Assembly: GCA_965248685.1 (NCBI GenBank)
Contig: CBDFKC010000003.1
Location: 1,550,001-1,614,000, forward strand
Reading direction: 5' to 3'
DNA length: 64,000 bases
Origin: VYFG01 sp965248685
Lineage (GTDB): Bacteria > Pseudomonadota > Gammaproteobacteria > Arenicellales > Poriferihabitantaceae
The notes under the pieces were generated by a model. That model was not told where the DNA came from. It did not search any database and saw only the letters and a list, made by a program, of their open reading frames with translations. The position numbers and the translations under genes were made by a program. This document shows positions 33,314-42,690 of this stretch, piece by piece (the first letter of the stretch is position 1; every line of letters begins with the position of its first letter).

Positions 33314-34847
33314 CACTTGGCTGAAATTTCGCTACCATACTGAGAATAAAACTAAATGCAGAGTCCTGGCCAGCCAGGGTTTTTGCGCCGGAATGACAGC
33401 TTAGACAAGAGCTTGTGGTGCCGTATTGGTCGAATGTTTCAAGAGTTGTGTTGGTCAAAAATCGGGGAACTTCCCCTTCGGGAAACATGACGCCCGGGTT
33501 GGCACCTTTCCATTGGGCGGAGAAAAGTTGATAGTTGGCCCATGCTGTTCCCTGTAACTTCTGTTGCCAGACTTTGTTGACTAAATCCGTTCCTTCAAAA
33601 ATTCGCCAACAGCGAACCACCTGAGTGCCGAATTTTTTATCCAGTGCAAAAGATCCGGCATATGGCATTTGCGGGGACCATTTCCAGTCCGCAGTTTGCA
33701 TGTGGTTAGTCGCGCAGTTCTCGCAGTCCCGGTTAAAAAACGCATAGGTTCGATTTCCGACCTGGGGAGCCTGGCAACCGCCGTCAAACAGGTTTTCATG
33801 TAAAGTGTCCACGGGTTTTCGCGAGTTCGCCGCCACCGGGGAATTGTCATTGTGTTCGAAGGTTGACCAGGTCCACTGACGTCCATTGCCGCTTTCGGTC
33901 CGTCGCATGATGTGCATTCCCACCAGGGCCAATTCAACTTCAGCGCAAAATGGCGCACCAGTTTCGCTCATTTTTGCGGATACTGGTATGCGACCCTTGA
34001 TCGTATAGTAGCGCGATGGATCATCACCAGAACCTGTATCGATTATCTTCCAGGCCGATTTAACCGCGGCGGACCCAACAGAACCGCCTTTCTTCTTCAT
34101 TGGGTCGTCGTAGTAACCCACTGGAAAATCGATTTCCTTGCCAGAATCTCTAAATGCAATCTGGCCTTCCAAGGTATCGAGTCCGTTAGCGACTATGTAA
34201 CTGGCTAATTCGTCATTGATTCGTACATCGTAAAGTACGTAATTTAAATTTCTGTCAATCAGGGGATATCCGCTGGTTTGAATAAAACTCGCAGTTTCCA
34301 GTATTGGTGCCCCAACCTCTCCCGTGTCAGGACAAATCGAATTGTGTTGTTGGGGAGAGAATAGTTGGCGTGGGGTTTTATAGTTTAACCAGGCAGGTCT
34401 TAATTCCGCATTATCTGCATTTAAGTTTACCGCTGGATTGCCGGAATGATCCACCGGCCAATTCATCCCGATAAACGATTGCCAGGAAAATATATCAAAT
34501 GAATTTTGTGCGGTGGCATTTATAAACAGGTAGACAAATAGTTCGCTAAAATCAGTATTGTCGTTTGGCAGAGTAGCGCAGGGAATAGTTTTGGGAAACT
34601 GGTCACAGAATGATTTTCTCACCTGCTCCCTCGATTGTTCGAGTTTGTCCTCAATAAAATTTTCAGCCTCCTGGGAATTCATCGTCCCGAAGACAGTGGG
34701 ATCCTTGATGCGGGACTCAAAATTCTTTATTCCCATTCTAGAAAGGTCGTCGTCGGATGCTGGAACGGAATTTACTGTAACCAAGGCCAACAGGACTAAC
34801 AGTATTAGGCGTCGAAAAAAACAAATGCGAGTAAAATTTATTGTCAT
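33294..34847 (-). CDS. Exported protein with a C-terminal c-type haem motif
   Basis: A 517-residue protein with a signal peptide (FFRRLILLVLLALVTVNSVP, then ASDDD). One haem-binding CxxCH (CLSCH, residues 481-485) lies near the C-terminus. The body contains FDIFSWQSFIGMNWP, PRQLFSPQQHNSICPDTGE and several Cys (CENC). Similar large mono-haem proteins occur in Proteobacteria without assigned function; I do not recognise a named family. Periplasmic location is likely. A LysR gene with a dyad operator diverges from it (34957-34975), so it may be the regulated target. Confidence 0.75.
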   Translation of the reverse strand: MTINFTRICFFRRLILLVLLALVTVNSVPASDDDLSRMGIKNFESRIKDPTVFGTMNSQEAENFIEDKLEQSREQVRKSFCDQFPKTIPCATLPNDNTDFSELFVYLFINATAQNSFDIFSWQSFIGMNWPVDHSGNPAVNLNADNAELRPAWLNYKTPRQLFSPQQHNSICPDTGEVGAPILETASFIQTSGYPLIDRNLNYVLYDVRINDELASYIVANGLDTLEGQIAFRDSGKEIDFPVGYYDDPMKKKGGSVGSAAVKSAWKIIDTGSGDDPSRYYTIKGRIPVSAKMSETGAPFCAEVELALVGMHIMRRTESGNGRQWTWSTFEHNDNSPVAANSRKPVDTLHENLFDGGCQAPQVGNRTYAFFNRDCENCATNHMQTADWKWSPQMPYAGSFALDKKFGTQVVRCWRIFEGTDLVNKVWQQKLQGTAWANYQLFSAQWKGANPGVMFPEGEVPRFLTNTTLETFDQYGTTSSCLSCHSGAKTLAGQDSAFSFILSMVAKFQPSANVARD

Positions 34848-34956
34848 TGTGTCGTTCGATTTAAATTAGAATGGTCATGGGACAGGTATCTATGCTGTGC
34901 TTTTTATTATTTAAACATCGTGAAATGATATATACAAACGAATTAAATTGGCCTGC

Positions 34957-34975
34957 AGTTGAAAATTATTCAACT
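34957..34975. promoter_or_regulatory. Candidate LysR operator, perfect 7-bp dyad
   Basis: AGTTGAAAATTATTCAACT is a perfect dyad with a 5-bp spacer and contains a T-N11-A core (T34960, A34972). It lies 33 bp upstream of the lysR ATG and between it and the divergent haem-protein gene, the usual place for a LysR-type autoregulatory site. Confidence 0.65.
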
Positions 34976-35007
34976 GATGTTTGACGGCAAATACACTACA
35001 CTAGACT

Positions 35008-35931
35008 ATGAGACACCTTCCTTCCTTTTCTGCCCTACGTGCGTTCGAATCTGCGGCCAAGCTTGGAAGTTTTAAACAGGCAGCAGAAGCTCTGAACCTG
35101 TCAACCTCTGCTATAAGCCATCAGATAAGGGCGCTGGAAAGAGAAATAGGTGAGTCTCTTTTCGAGCGGCATGGCAACGGCGTGGTTATGACCAATGCGG
35201 CTAAGCAGTATTTGAAGGTTGTTGGGTCCGCGTTCGATCAACTCGAAAAAGGCACCCAATCCATTCAGCGAAAGCATCATAAGGGTACCTTACAAATTAG
35301 CTTATTATCGAGTCTTTCTACTCTCTGGCTGATTCCCCAACTTGACAACTTTAATCAAAAGTATCCAGGAATTAATATTGAATTAATTGACAATGCTGAA
35401 TTGATCGATTTCACCAGTTCGAGAATTGATGCGGCAATAAGATACGATTTCTCCGGAACTGGGGAATGGCCAGGGTTGGTAGCACATCCGTTGATCGAAG
35501 AATGTATATTCCCAGTTTGCTCTCCTGCCTATCTGAAAAAACATCCCGATGTAGTGCAACTGGATTGGAAGCCAGAACATACTCTGCTGATCAACAGTCG
35601 ACACGAAGACGAATGGGACAGTTGGGTGAATCAACTAGAGGTTGAAGCCGGATCTAGAGCTCGGGCCCATCAAACCGTGTTGGACACCTCTAACATGACA
35701 TTGATGGCGGCCAAGAATGGACTTGGTGTAGCATTAGGCCGAACGCCTTTCCTTGATCAGTACCTGGAAAACTCAGAATTGGTTCGCATTCATCATGGTA
35801 TACAACGAAGAGGCTATCGGCATTTTCTGGTGTATCCTCCAAATAGTGCGAATAACGCTGATTTGATTCAATTTCGGGATTGGATCGTCTCCAGTGCGAA
35901 GCGCTGTAACGTCAAATATGAATCCATGTGA
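35008..35931 (+). CDS. LysR-family regulator, GcvA-like (2)
   Basis: A 307-residue LysR regulator. The HTH region is LPSFSALRAFESAAKLGSFK, then AAEALNLSTSAISHQIRALE, the GcvA-type signature. The effector domain includes LQISLLSSLSTLWLIPQLDN and VALGRTPFLDQYLENSELVR. It resembles the regulator at 7939-8823 in the same branch. A palindromic operator candidate precedes it. Neighbours are a divergent haem protein and a convergent nitrilase-type amidase, so the haem-protein gene is the most likely target after itself. Confidence 0.93.
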   Translation: MRHLPSFSALRAFESAAKLGSFKQAAEALNLSTSAISHQIRALEREIGESLFERHGNGVVMTNAAKQYLKVVGSAFDQLEKGTQSIQRKHHKGTLQISLLSSLSTLWLIPQLDNFNQKYPGINIELIDNAELIDFTSSRIDAAIRYDFSGTGEWPGLVAHPLIEECIFPVCSPAYLKKHPDVVQLDWKPEHTLLINSRHEDEWDSWVNQLEVEAGSRARAHQTVLDTSNMTLMAAKNGLGVALGRTPFLDQYLENSELVRIHHGIQRRGYRHFLVYPPNSANNADLIQFRDWIVSSAKRCNVKYESM

Positions 35932-35945
35932 TCGTGGCAAATTTG

Positions 35946-36725
35946 CTATTTTGCTAACTTGTAACTCAGCGACGACAAATCTTCTAAATAGGTTAGTTCT
36001 GATCGAGCTGTGACTATTTGCTCAAGATCAATTTCTGCTGTGATCAGTGATTCACTCGATCCGGCGCGGGCGGCATCACGTCCATCCGGTGCAACGATAC
36101 AGCTGGCCCCCAGGTAACGAAAGCCATTTTCCTCTCCGGCGTGATTCGCATACATAATCCACAATCCATTTTCGAAGGCCCGTGTGGGTACCAGACTGTG
36201 GGCAACAAATTCCCATTGGTCGTACAACGCGGTCGGTACGATTAAGAGTTCAGCCCCGGCCACAGCGTTAGCTCTCACCGACTCTGCAAACTCAATGTCG
36301 TAACAAATCAGCAGCGCGCATTTAACCCCCAGTAATTCAAACAGAGTAACGACATCACCCGGTTGAAAATAATCCGCCTCGAAACCTGGCGGCAGCATCA
36401 GTTTACGGTGATTAGCGACTAGCGCCCCGCTGGCATCAACGCAAGCTGCAGAATTATAACGAACCCCATTATCCAGCTCAGGATAACCATAAACGATGGC
36501 GCTACCGCTAGTTTGCGCCAACCGGGCAATTTGGTCGAAGTATTCGCCCTCGCACGGACCCGCCAATTCGACTAACTCTTCGCGCACATTATAGCCGGAG
36601 ATAAACAATTCCTGGCACACCAGCAGGCCCAACTGTTGTCCTTCGAGGATCCGCTCAAGCCGCTCAATCCGTTGGGCAGGAGCAAGACCACCGCCCTCGC
36701 ATTGGAATATTCCAGCACGTATCAT
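35946..36725 (-). CDS. Carbon-nitrogen hydrolase (nitrilase superfamily)
   Basis: A 259-residue amidase of the nitrilase superfamily with the catalytic triad Glu39 (LLVCQELFISGYN), Lys108 (ANHRKLMLPPGFE) and Cys141 (LLICYDIEFAE). It hydrolyses amide or carbamoyl C-N bonds, releasing ammonia; true nitrilase activity is less likely at this size. The active-site motifs suggest an aliphatic amidase or N-carbamoyl/omega-amidase type, but the substrate is unknown. It diverges from a maleate-isomerase-like gene. Confidence 0.9.
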   Translation of the reverse strand: MIRAGIFQCEGGGLAPAQRIERLERILEGQQLGLLVCQELFISGYNVREELVELAGPCEGEYFDQIARLAQTSGSAIVYGYPELDNGVRYNSAACVDASGALVANHRKLMLPPGFEADYFQPGDVVTLFELLGVKCALLICYDIEFAESVRANAVAGAELLIVPTALYDQWEFVAHSLVPTRAFENGLWIMYANHAGEENGFRYLGASCIVAPDGRDAARAGSSESLITAEIDLEQIVTARSELTYLEDLSSLSYKLAK

Positions 36726-36855
36726 TGAATTTCGTCTCTCGTTTTGGTCACGGGTAGGCCACAGGAATAGATAATCTTAATGTATACCGTAAAATTGAAA
36801 TTCTGGCAATTTTGCTGAATAATGCTGAGCATCTCCATCATCTACAGGCATTCAA

Positions 36856-37674
36856 TTGGATACTTCGCATCCCACTGCTGTCGCAGCTATATCGGCTCTA
36901 TCTACTACGCATAACTCGACAAAAATATGGCCGACGCCGGACACCATTGATTTTGACCACGGTCGCCACCATCGCGCAAAAATTGGTTATGTACTGTTGG
37001 CGACAGAACAGACTATCCAGGACGATGTGATGAAACTACGACCCGATGGTGTTGGCATACATTTTTCGAGGGCAGCGATCCCGGATTACATATGCAATGC
37101 GACCTTGGCGGCCCAGGCCGATCTGCTAGCCGACTGCGCATCGACTCTACTGCCCGATGGCAGCCTTGATGTAGTTTGCTATGCCTGCACTTCGGGTAGT
37201 TTGGTGATCGGTGAGCAACGGGTTTTTGAAGAACTTGGCAAAGGTGCGCCCAACGCGGCTACTACATCAATCATTACCGGCGTAATACGCGCGCTAAAAA
37301 CAGTGAAAGCAAAACGGATTGTGGTCGCGACACCGTATCTCGATGAAATCAATCAGAGTGAGGTAGCTTATCTCGAGCAGGCCGGGTTTGAGGTGTTATC
37401 CATTGCTGGGTTAAATCTCGAAAAAGACAGCGACATGGTACGAGTTACCCCTGACTATATTGCGGAATTCGCGCTGTCCATCGATCAGGCCGACGCTGAC
37501 GCTATTTTTATTTCCTGCGGTGCGTTGCGTACACTTGACGTTGTTGGAAAAATCGAAATACGATCGAGTAAGCCGGTAATCGCGAGCAATCAGGCGATGA
37601 TCTGGGATACGCTGCGCCTCGCTGGGATAGACGACAAGTTTGAAGGCTATGGCCGGTTACTATCTCAGTATTAA
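36856..37674 (+). CDS. Maleate isomerase / Asp-Glu racemase-superfamily protein (2)
   Basis: A 272-residue protein starting at TTG 36856, with AGG seven bases upstream; no ATG occurs before residue 59. Conserved loops are DVVCYACTSGSLVIGEQ (first Cys) and DAIFISCGALRTLDVVG (second Cys). PVIASNQAMIWDTLRLAGID closes the fold. It is a paralogue of the protein at 30097-30903 with the same domain order but clear divergence. It should act on a small dicarboxylate or a related acid. An EamA permease gene follows on the opposite strand. Confidence 0.86.
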   Translation: MDTSHPTAVAAISALSTTHNSTKIWPTPDTIDFDHGRHHRAKIGYVLLATEQTIQDDVMKLRPDGVGIHFSRAAIPDYICNATLAAQADLLADCASTLLPDGSLDVVCYACTSGSLVIGEQRVFEELGKGAPNAATTSIITGVIRALKTVKAKRIVVATPYLDEINQSEVAYLEQAGFEVLSIAGLNLEKDSDMVRVTPDYIAEFALSIDQADADAIFISCGALRTLDVVGKIEIRSSKPVIASNQAMIWDTLRLAGIDDKFEGYGRLLSQY

Positions 37675-37743
37675 GGCGCTAATTAGTCGCGTTCGTACTT
37701 TGTCGGTAGAACCAATGGATCGTTAAACTGCCACTGCCTGGGA

Positions 37744-38685
37744 CTATCCGAGACTACTCGATTTCTTGTTGGTAGCTATTTTAGTTTCACCTTCACCAGA
37801 TTTCCCCCATTCTGAGATGCCAATACCCCCGAGTACCAAAAGTAGCGCGACACCATGGAACAGGGCGAAGTTTTCACCGAGAAAGGCCACTGCGATTATC
37901 GCAGCAAATATCGGTACCAGGTTGAAAAATATTCCGGCGCGGGCAGGGCCAATAATAGAGACGCCTTTGATATAAACCCAATGGGCGATAAACGAAGGAA
38001 ATAGAGTGATCAACCCAATTATTATCCAACCTTTACTTGTTGGCCATTGGGTGTCGCCGCTGGCCAATTCAATGGCGGCCAATGGAAATGATGCAAGTAA
38101 TGCACCAAGTGCAAACATGCTAAAGAGTGACAGGTGGTCGGCATTTGGACAGCGCCGTAATCCTACGGAATAACCAGCATACAATATACAGGCAAATATC
38201 ATCAACAGGTCGCCTCTCTGAAAACTGAGGGTGACCAGCCGTTCGAAACTGCCATTTGTAGTCACGATGACGACCCCGATCATGGTGATAAGAATCCCCA
38301 GAATCTGAGGCATGCGGACTCTGGAACGGTACAGTAAAAAAGAGCCAATCAAGACAAATATTGGTATAGAACCCTGGATAATTCCTATGTTCAGCGCGGT
38401 TGTTGTGTAGGCCGCAACATAAAACAATCCATTGAATGCGGTTAGCCCGAGCATTCCCATAACCAAAAGGAAAATTGCATGGGGTTGAATTTTTGGCCAG
38501 TCAGATATCAAGCGACTGCGGGCAAAAATCGAAAGCAGTATAACCGTCCCAATCCAGCGTAGACTGACTAGCAACATAGGCGAAACTTCCCCCACTGCGA
38601 GTCTGCTGAAATTCGCGTTCATCCCAAAGCACAGCGTGGTAATGGTCAAAAACAGGTAGGCACGAATATTGGAATCGGAAGCCAC
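37744..38685 (-). CDS. EamA/DMT-family transporter (5)
   Basis: A 313-residue membrane protein with ten hydrophobic helices and two EamA repeats (YLFLTITTLCFGMNANFSRL; GPARAGIFFNLVPIFAAIIA). A short charged tail follows the last helix. Substrate unknown. It converges on the second maleate-isomerase-like gene, echoing the first isomerase/EamA neighbourhood at 30097-31954. Confidence 0.9.
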   Translation of the reverse strand: MASDSNIRAYLFLTITTLCFGMNANFSRLAVGEVSPMLLVSLRWIGTVILLSIFARSRLISDWPKIQPHAIFLLVMGMLGLTAFNGLFYVAAYTTTALNIGIIQGSIPIFVLIGSFLLYRSRVRMPQILGILITMIGVVIVTTNGSFERLVTLSFQRGDLLMIFACILYAGYSVGLRRCPNADHLSLFSMFALGALLASFPLAAIELASGDTQWPTSKGWIIIGLITLFPSFIAHWVYIKGVSIIGPARAGIFFNLVPIFAAIIAVAFLGENFALFHGVALLLVLGGIGISEWGKSGEGETKIATNKKSSSLG

Positions 38686-38833
38686 TACATCAAGGTCAGG
38701 TTGTTGTTTCTAATTGGCAGGCGAACATACCACATTCGTGAAGGCACATATTGTCGCATTTGGATAGTTCAATATTGAGTTTTCAGAGGATCAATTACGT
38801 CTTCACATTCTGAAATACCGTTAGAATGTCTGC

Positions 38834-40546
38834 ATGAAAATTGAAACCTGTGAGCAAGCCAAAAATATAGGTCTTACACCATTCGCAATGTTCGCATTTA
38901 TGCTGATCACGTTCCCTGGATATGCGGCGGATTTAGTGCTGCAGAAAGGAAATTTTTACACTGCCAACGATAAGCAACCTCATGCTTCTGCGATTGTGAT
39001 CGACGCTGGTAAAATCGTTTACGTTGGAGACGAGGACGGATCCTTGTCATTCGTTACAGCGGAGACAAAAGTAGTCGATTTAAAGGGTCAGACAGTTTTG
39101 CCAGGATTTATCGATTCCCACAATCACGTTTTTGAAGGCGCATCGGAAGTAGGAGGAGGGTGCCTGCTTTCTCCAACCCGGTCTTTGAAAAAACAAAAAC
39201 ACTTACTAGAGGCATGTAAACGCTCCATCTCTACAGAAGGTGAATGGATAATTGGCTATGGACATCAACTGGATGTCTTGATGTCGAATAATCCGGAGAC
39301 TAATCCGCGACAGTTTCTTGACAGAATCTTTCCAGATAATCCTGTAGTAATCATGGAAGAATCGTCCCATTCTATGCTGGCTAATTCCCTCGCTCTCGAT
39401 GTTGCCGGTTTCGATGAATCCACAACGCACCCACAGGGCGGAAGAATTATGCGTTCACCCAAAACAGATCTGCTCAACGGTGTCCTGTTTGATAGTGCCG
39501 GTGACATCGTTATGGAAATCGCCTGGAATAGTATCGATAGCAATGCTGAAGAAAGTTATCAAGGGTTGCTCGCTGGTATGCAACAAGCCGTTTGTCACGG
39601 TATTACCACCATAGGGGATGGTCGTTTGTATTGGCGCAGGGGCTGGTACGATATCTGGCAGTCTGCCCTGGACAATGACGATATTATTGTCAGAACATCT
39701 CTTCGCCCCTGGATTTACCCAGAGCTGGAGGCTCAGACCCAAATCGATTTTTTGACTGAAATTGTCAACAATAATTTGGAAGATTTGCTGATCGTCAATC
39801 AGGTGAAGCTTTATATCGACGGTGTGCTGCACTTTGGTACTGCAAAGGTGCTGAATCCTTACCTATCAAGCTGGCAGACCAAATTGCCACATGGTCTTAA
39901 CTATATCGATCCATCGGAGTTACCACCCTTGCTCGGCGCGTTAAATAAAATTGGCATGGGTGCTCATATCCATGCCATCGGCGATGGTGGGGTACGAGAA
40001 TCGCTCAATGCAATAGAGAAAGTGAGGGCATTGGGTTCTAACCGAAAATATAGTTTAACCCATCTGGAGTTGGTGGACCCCGCAGATATTGGGCGATTTG
40101 AAAGCCTGGGAGTCGATACGGATTTCCAGGCAGGAGCAGATTTTTTTGGCGAACATAGCTGGGCTCGCCCATATATTGGACCACAACAATCCAAAAATTT
40201 GATGCCGATGAGAGAGGTTTTCAATACCGGTGCCAACGTTACGTTTAGCAGCGATTGGACAGTGAATTCGATCAATCCACTGGCGGCGGTGTCAAATTCG
40301 GTGCTACTACGTGAGTCTATCGGTTTACCCAACCTGGATGATGCACTGCATGCGGCAACGATAAACGGAGCCTATGCGCTGGGATTGCAGTCGACCACAG
40401 GGTCTATTGAGGTAGGTAAATCTGCCGACTTAGTTGGACTCGACCGAAACATATTGGAGCTTGATCCGGCGGATATCAGAGCCGCTGAAGTGGTTTTTAC
40501 AATGCTGCGGGGAAAGATTGTATATGGTGATGGAGAGTTTAATTGA
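38834..40546 (+). CDS. Exported amidohydrolase, YtcJ-like (amidohydrolase_3)
   Basis: A 570-residue protein with a probable signal peptide (PFAMFAFMLITFPGYAA). Metal-binding and active-site motifs are intact: LPGFIDSHNHVFEG, GAHIHAIGDGGVRE, SLTHLELVDP and VTFSSDWTVNS. It belongs to the YtcJ-type amidohydrolase_3 group of zinc hydrolases, whose substrates (amides, cyclic ureas, imides) are mostly unassigned. Export to the periplasm is inferred. It is monocistronic, with a 71-bp gap to the H-NOX gene. Confidence 0.88.
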   Translation: MKIETCEQAKNIGLTPFAMFAFMLITFPGYAADLVLQKGNFYTANDKQPHASAIVIDAGKIVYVGDEDGSLSFVTAETKVVDLKGQTVLPGFIDSHNHVFEGASEVGGGCLLSPTRSLKKQKHLLEACKRSISTEGEWIIGYGHQLDVLMSNNPETNPRQFLDRIFPDNPVVIMEESSHSMLANSLALDVAGFDESTTHPQGGRIMRSPKTDLLNGVLFDSAGDIVMEIAWNSIDSNAEESYQGLLAGMQQAVCHGITTIGDGRLYWRRGWYDIWQSALDNDDIIVRTSLRPWIYPELEAQTQIDFLTEIVNNNLEDLLIVNQVKLYIDGVLHFGTAKVLNPYLSSWQTKLPHGLNYIDPSELPPLLGALNKIGMGAHIHAIGDGGVRESLNAIEKVRALGSNRKYSLTHLELVDPADIGRFESLGVDTDFQAGADFFGEHSWARPYIGPQQSKNLMPMREVFNTGANVTFSSDWTVNSINPLAAVSNSVLLRESIGLPNLDDALHAATINGAYALGLQSTTGSIEVGKSADLVGLDRNILELDPADIRAAEVVFTMLRGKIVYGDGEFN

Positions 40547-40617
40547 GCAACCTGCTCTATTTGGCATGTGTTAATCTTGTTCTGCGTGAAGAGAAAAAAT
40601 AGTCAGAGGCAATTATA

Positions 40618-41166
40618 ATGAAAGGTGTAATCTTTACCGAGTTACTCGAAATGATCGAAGATCAATTTTCCATAGAAACTGCGGATGAGATTATTGAACG
40701 GGCTGATCTTGACTCTGGTGGTTCGTATACATCAGTAGGAACATACGATCATATCGAAATGGAGAGGCTGGTTAGTGAATTATCCAAGGTGTCGGGAACG
40801 TCAGTCGCCGACCTGATGATTCTTTTCGGACGTCACCTGTTTTCTCGATTCCATTTTCATTATCAACAGTTTTTTAATGATGAGATCTATTCGAGTTTTG
40901 ATTTCTTCCCTCTGGTGGAAAACTATATTCATGTTGAAGTAAAGAAACTGTACCCTGAAGCCGAGCTGCCCAGCTTTGAGTTTGAGCCTGCTCCGGAAGG
41001 GCAGATGATATTAATCTATAAGTCCAGTCGGCATTTCGTTGATCTGGCTGAAGGACTAATTCATGGATGCGCGGATCACTTTAATGAAAAACTGTCAATA
41101 AGGCGTGAGGATACCTCTGCGGGTGACCAGGTTTGTATGAGGTTCAATCTGACCCTAATCGAATAA
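40618..41166 (+). CDS. H-NOX haem nitric-oxide sensor
   Basis: A 182-residue stand-alone haem NO-binding domain. The haem-ligating His105 is in ENYIHVEVKKLYP, and the haem-propionate motif Y-x-S-x-R is Tyr134-Ser136-Arg138. MKGVIFTELLEMIEDQFS and LDSGGSYTSVGTYD are typical. The distal position that carries an oxygen-stabilising Tyr in the oxygen-binding Thermoanaerobacter protein is Leu143 here, so NO selectivity over oxygen is expected. The gene ends 3 bp before a class III cyclase gene, which should be its output partner. AGAGG precedes the ATG. Confidence 0.95.
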   Translation: MKGVIFTELLEMIEDQFSIETADEIIERADLDSGGSYTSVGTYDHIEMERLVSELSKVSGTSVADLMILFGRHLFSRFHFHYQQFFNDEIYSSFDFFPLVENYIHVEVKKLYPEAELPSFEFEPAPEGQMILIYKSSRHFVDLAEGLIHGCADHFNEKLSIRREDTSAGDQVCMRFNLTLIE

Positions 41167-41169
41167 CCT

Positions 41170-42594
41170 ATGAGTGAGGTTGACCTACTCAAGCGGCGCT
41201 TCGAACGTGAACGCAATGCGCGCAAACAGGCTGAAGTTTTGATCGAGCAAAAAAGCCGTGAATTGTATGACGCCAACAACAATCTGAAGGAGCTAAACGA
41301 TAGTCTTAGTGAACGGGTTGATGACGCAACCAGAGACATCCAGAATAAAAACCGACTCCTGACCAGAAAAGTCAAAGAGATGGAAGCCTTGAATGAAGTC
41401 GCCAATGCCATTAATTCGGTGATGGAACTGGATCCATTGTTGGAAAAAATTCTTCAAGTCAGCGCGAGTGTGGTCGACGCGGAAGCGGGTTCTTTTTTTA
41501 TCCACGATAAGCGAACTGATGAACTCATTTTTAGGGTTGCGCGTGGCAAGGTAGGTGAACAATTGAAAGAACAAAGAATCGCACCCGGACTTGGAATCGC
41601 AGGATACGTTGCCAAACACAAAAATTCAGTGAGACTCGATGATCCGTATAGCGATCCCCGGTTCGATCCCTCGTTTGATTCTGCATCTGGATTTACCACC
41701 CGTTCAGTACTGGCGGTGCCGACCTTGGCCAAGAACCAGTTGGTTGGCGTGTTACAGGTTCTGAATAAGAAAGGTGCCGATTCGTTTACTGACCTCGATC
41801 AAAGTTTATTCGAAACCTTTGCCGAAAGCGTCGGTATAGCCTGGAATAATGCCAAGTTATTCGAGCAAACCAGAGAGATGGCTGAAGACCTGCGGGCGGC
41901 TCTCGAAGCGGAAAGGCATTTATCCATCGAGAAAGAAAAGATGGGCGCATACATTCCGAAAAATGTCGTCGATGAAATTTCGCGGAATCGGGAACAAAAG
42001 CTCGCGCTGGGCGGCAAAACCATACTTGCGACAGTCTTGTTTCTGGATCTTGTCGGATTTACCAGGGTCTCAGAAACCTTCGCGCCGGAGGAATTGGTTC
42101 AGCGTCTCAACCAGTTTATGACCCGGATGGCTACCATTGTCGACCAGCATGGTGGTGTGCTGGACAAGTTTCTCGGGGACGGAATAATGGCAATTTTTAC
42201 ACCCTCTACCGATACAGACAACCATGCCCTGCGCGCACTTAATGCCGGGATTGGCATGCAACAGGCGATGCGAAGTCTGCAGGACAACTGGAAACAGGAG
42301 TGTGAACAATTGGCATGCCTGCAAATGCGAATCGGTATCAATACTGGTGAAGTAATAGCGGGAAATATTGGTTCAGAGGTTCGTATGGATTACACTGTGG
42401 TTGGTGATAACGTCAATGTTGCTTCGAGGATAGAGGGGATTTGCCAACCGGGAGGGGTCTTTGTCAGTGATCAAACCTATCGCGAAGCAGGAGATACGAT
42501 TCCGGCTACTCGAATGGAGCCCGTTAAGGTGAAAAATCGCGATCAGCCGGTTCAGACTTATTCCATCGGTATCGAGCGCGTTATTTCGGTATAG
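41170..42594 (+). CDS. GAF-domain class III adenylate cyclase paired with H-NOX
   Basis: A 474-residue soluble protein. Residues 1-75 are coiled coil (VDLLKRRFERERNARKQAEV), similar to linkers of H-NOX-partner enzymes. A GAF domain spans about 80-235, a helical linker about 236-275, and a class III cyclase domain 280-470. Metal ligands are Asp293 (LFLDLVGFT) and Asp337 (KFLGDGIMA). Lys333 and Asp407 (MDYTVVGD) are the adenine-specifying pair. Asn416 and Arg420 (NVASR) stabilise the transition state. These predict cAMP rather than cGMP. It lies 3 bp after the H-NOX gene, so NO control of cAMP is the simplest reading. Confidence 0.94.
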   Translation: MSEVDLLKRRFERERNARKQAEVLIEQKSRELYDANNNLKELNDSLSERVDDATRDIQNKNRLLTRKVKEMEALNEVANAINSVMELDPLLEKILQVSASVVDAEAGSFFIHDKRTDELIFRVARGKVGEQLKEQRIAPGLGIAGYVAKHKNSVRLDDPYSDPRFDPSFDSASGFTTRSVLAVPTLAKNQLVGVLQVLNKKGADSFTDLDQSLFETFAESVGIAWNNAKLFEQTREMAEDLRAALEAERHLSIEKEKMGAYIPKNVVDEISRNREQKLALGGKTILATVLFLDLVGFTRVSETFAPEELVQRLNQFMTRMATIVDQHGGVLDKFLGDGIMAIFTPSTDTDNHALRALNAGIGMQQAMRSLQDNWKQECEQLACLQMRIGINTGEVIAGNIGSEVRMDYTVVGDNVNVASRIEGICQPGGVFVSDQTYREAGDTIPATRMEPVKVKNRDQPVQTYSIGIERVISV

Positions 42595-42690
42595 CAAAAT
42601 CGATCGTTTCGAGTAGCATTAAATAAACTCGATCCGTAGCTTGATAAAGAACTAGAATAAAACCCAACCTGCGATAGCGGGTCAGGACAA

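Noticed and set aside
41170..42594. Guanylate cyclase assignment for the H-NOX partner
   Set aside because: Lys333 and Asp407 are the adenine-type residues; guanylate cyclases have Glu and Cys there.
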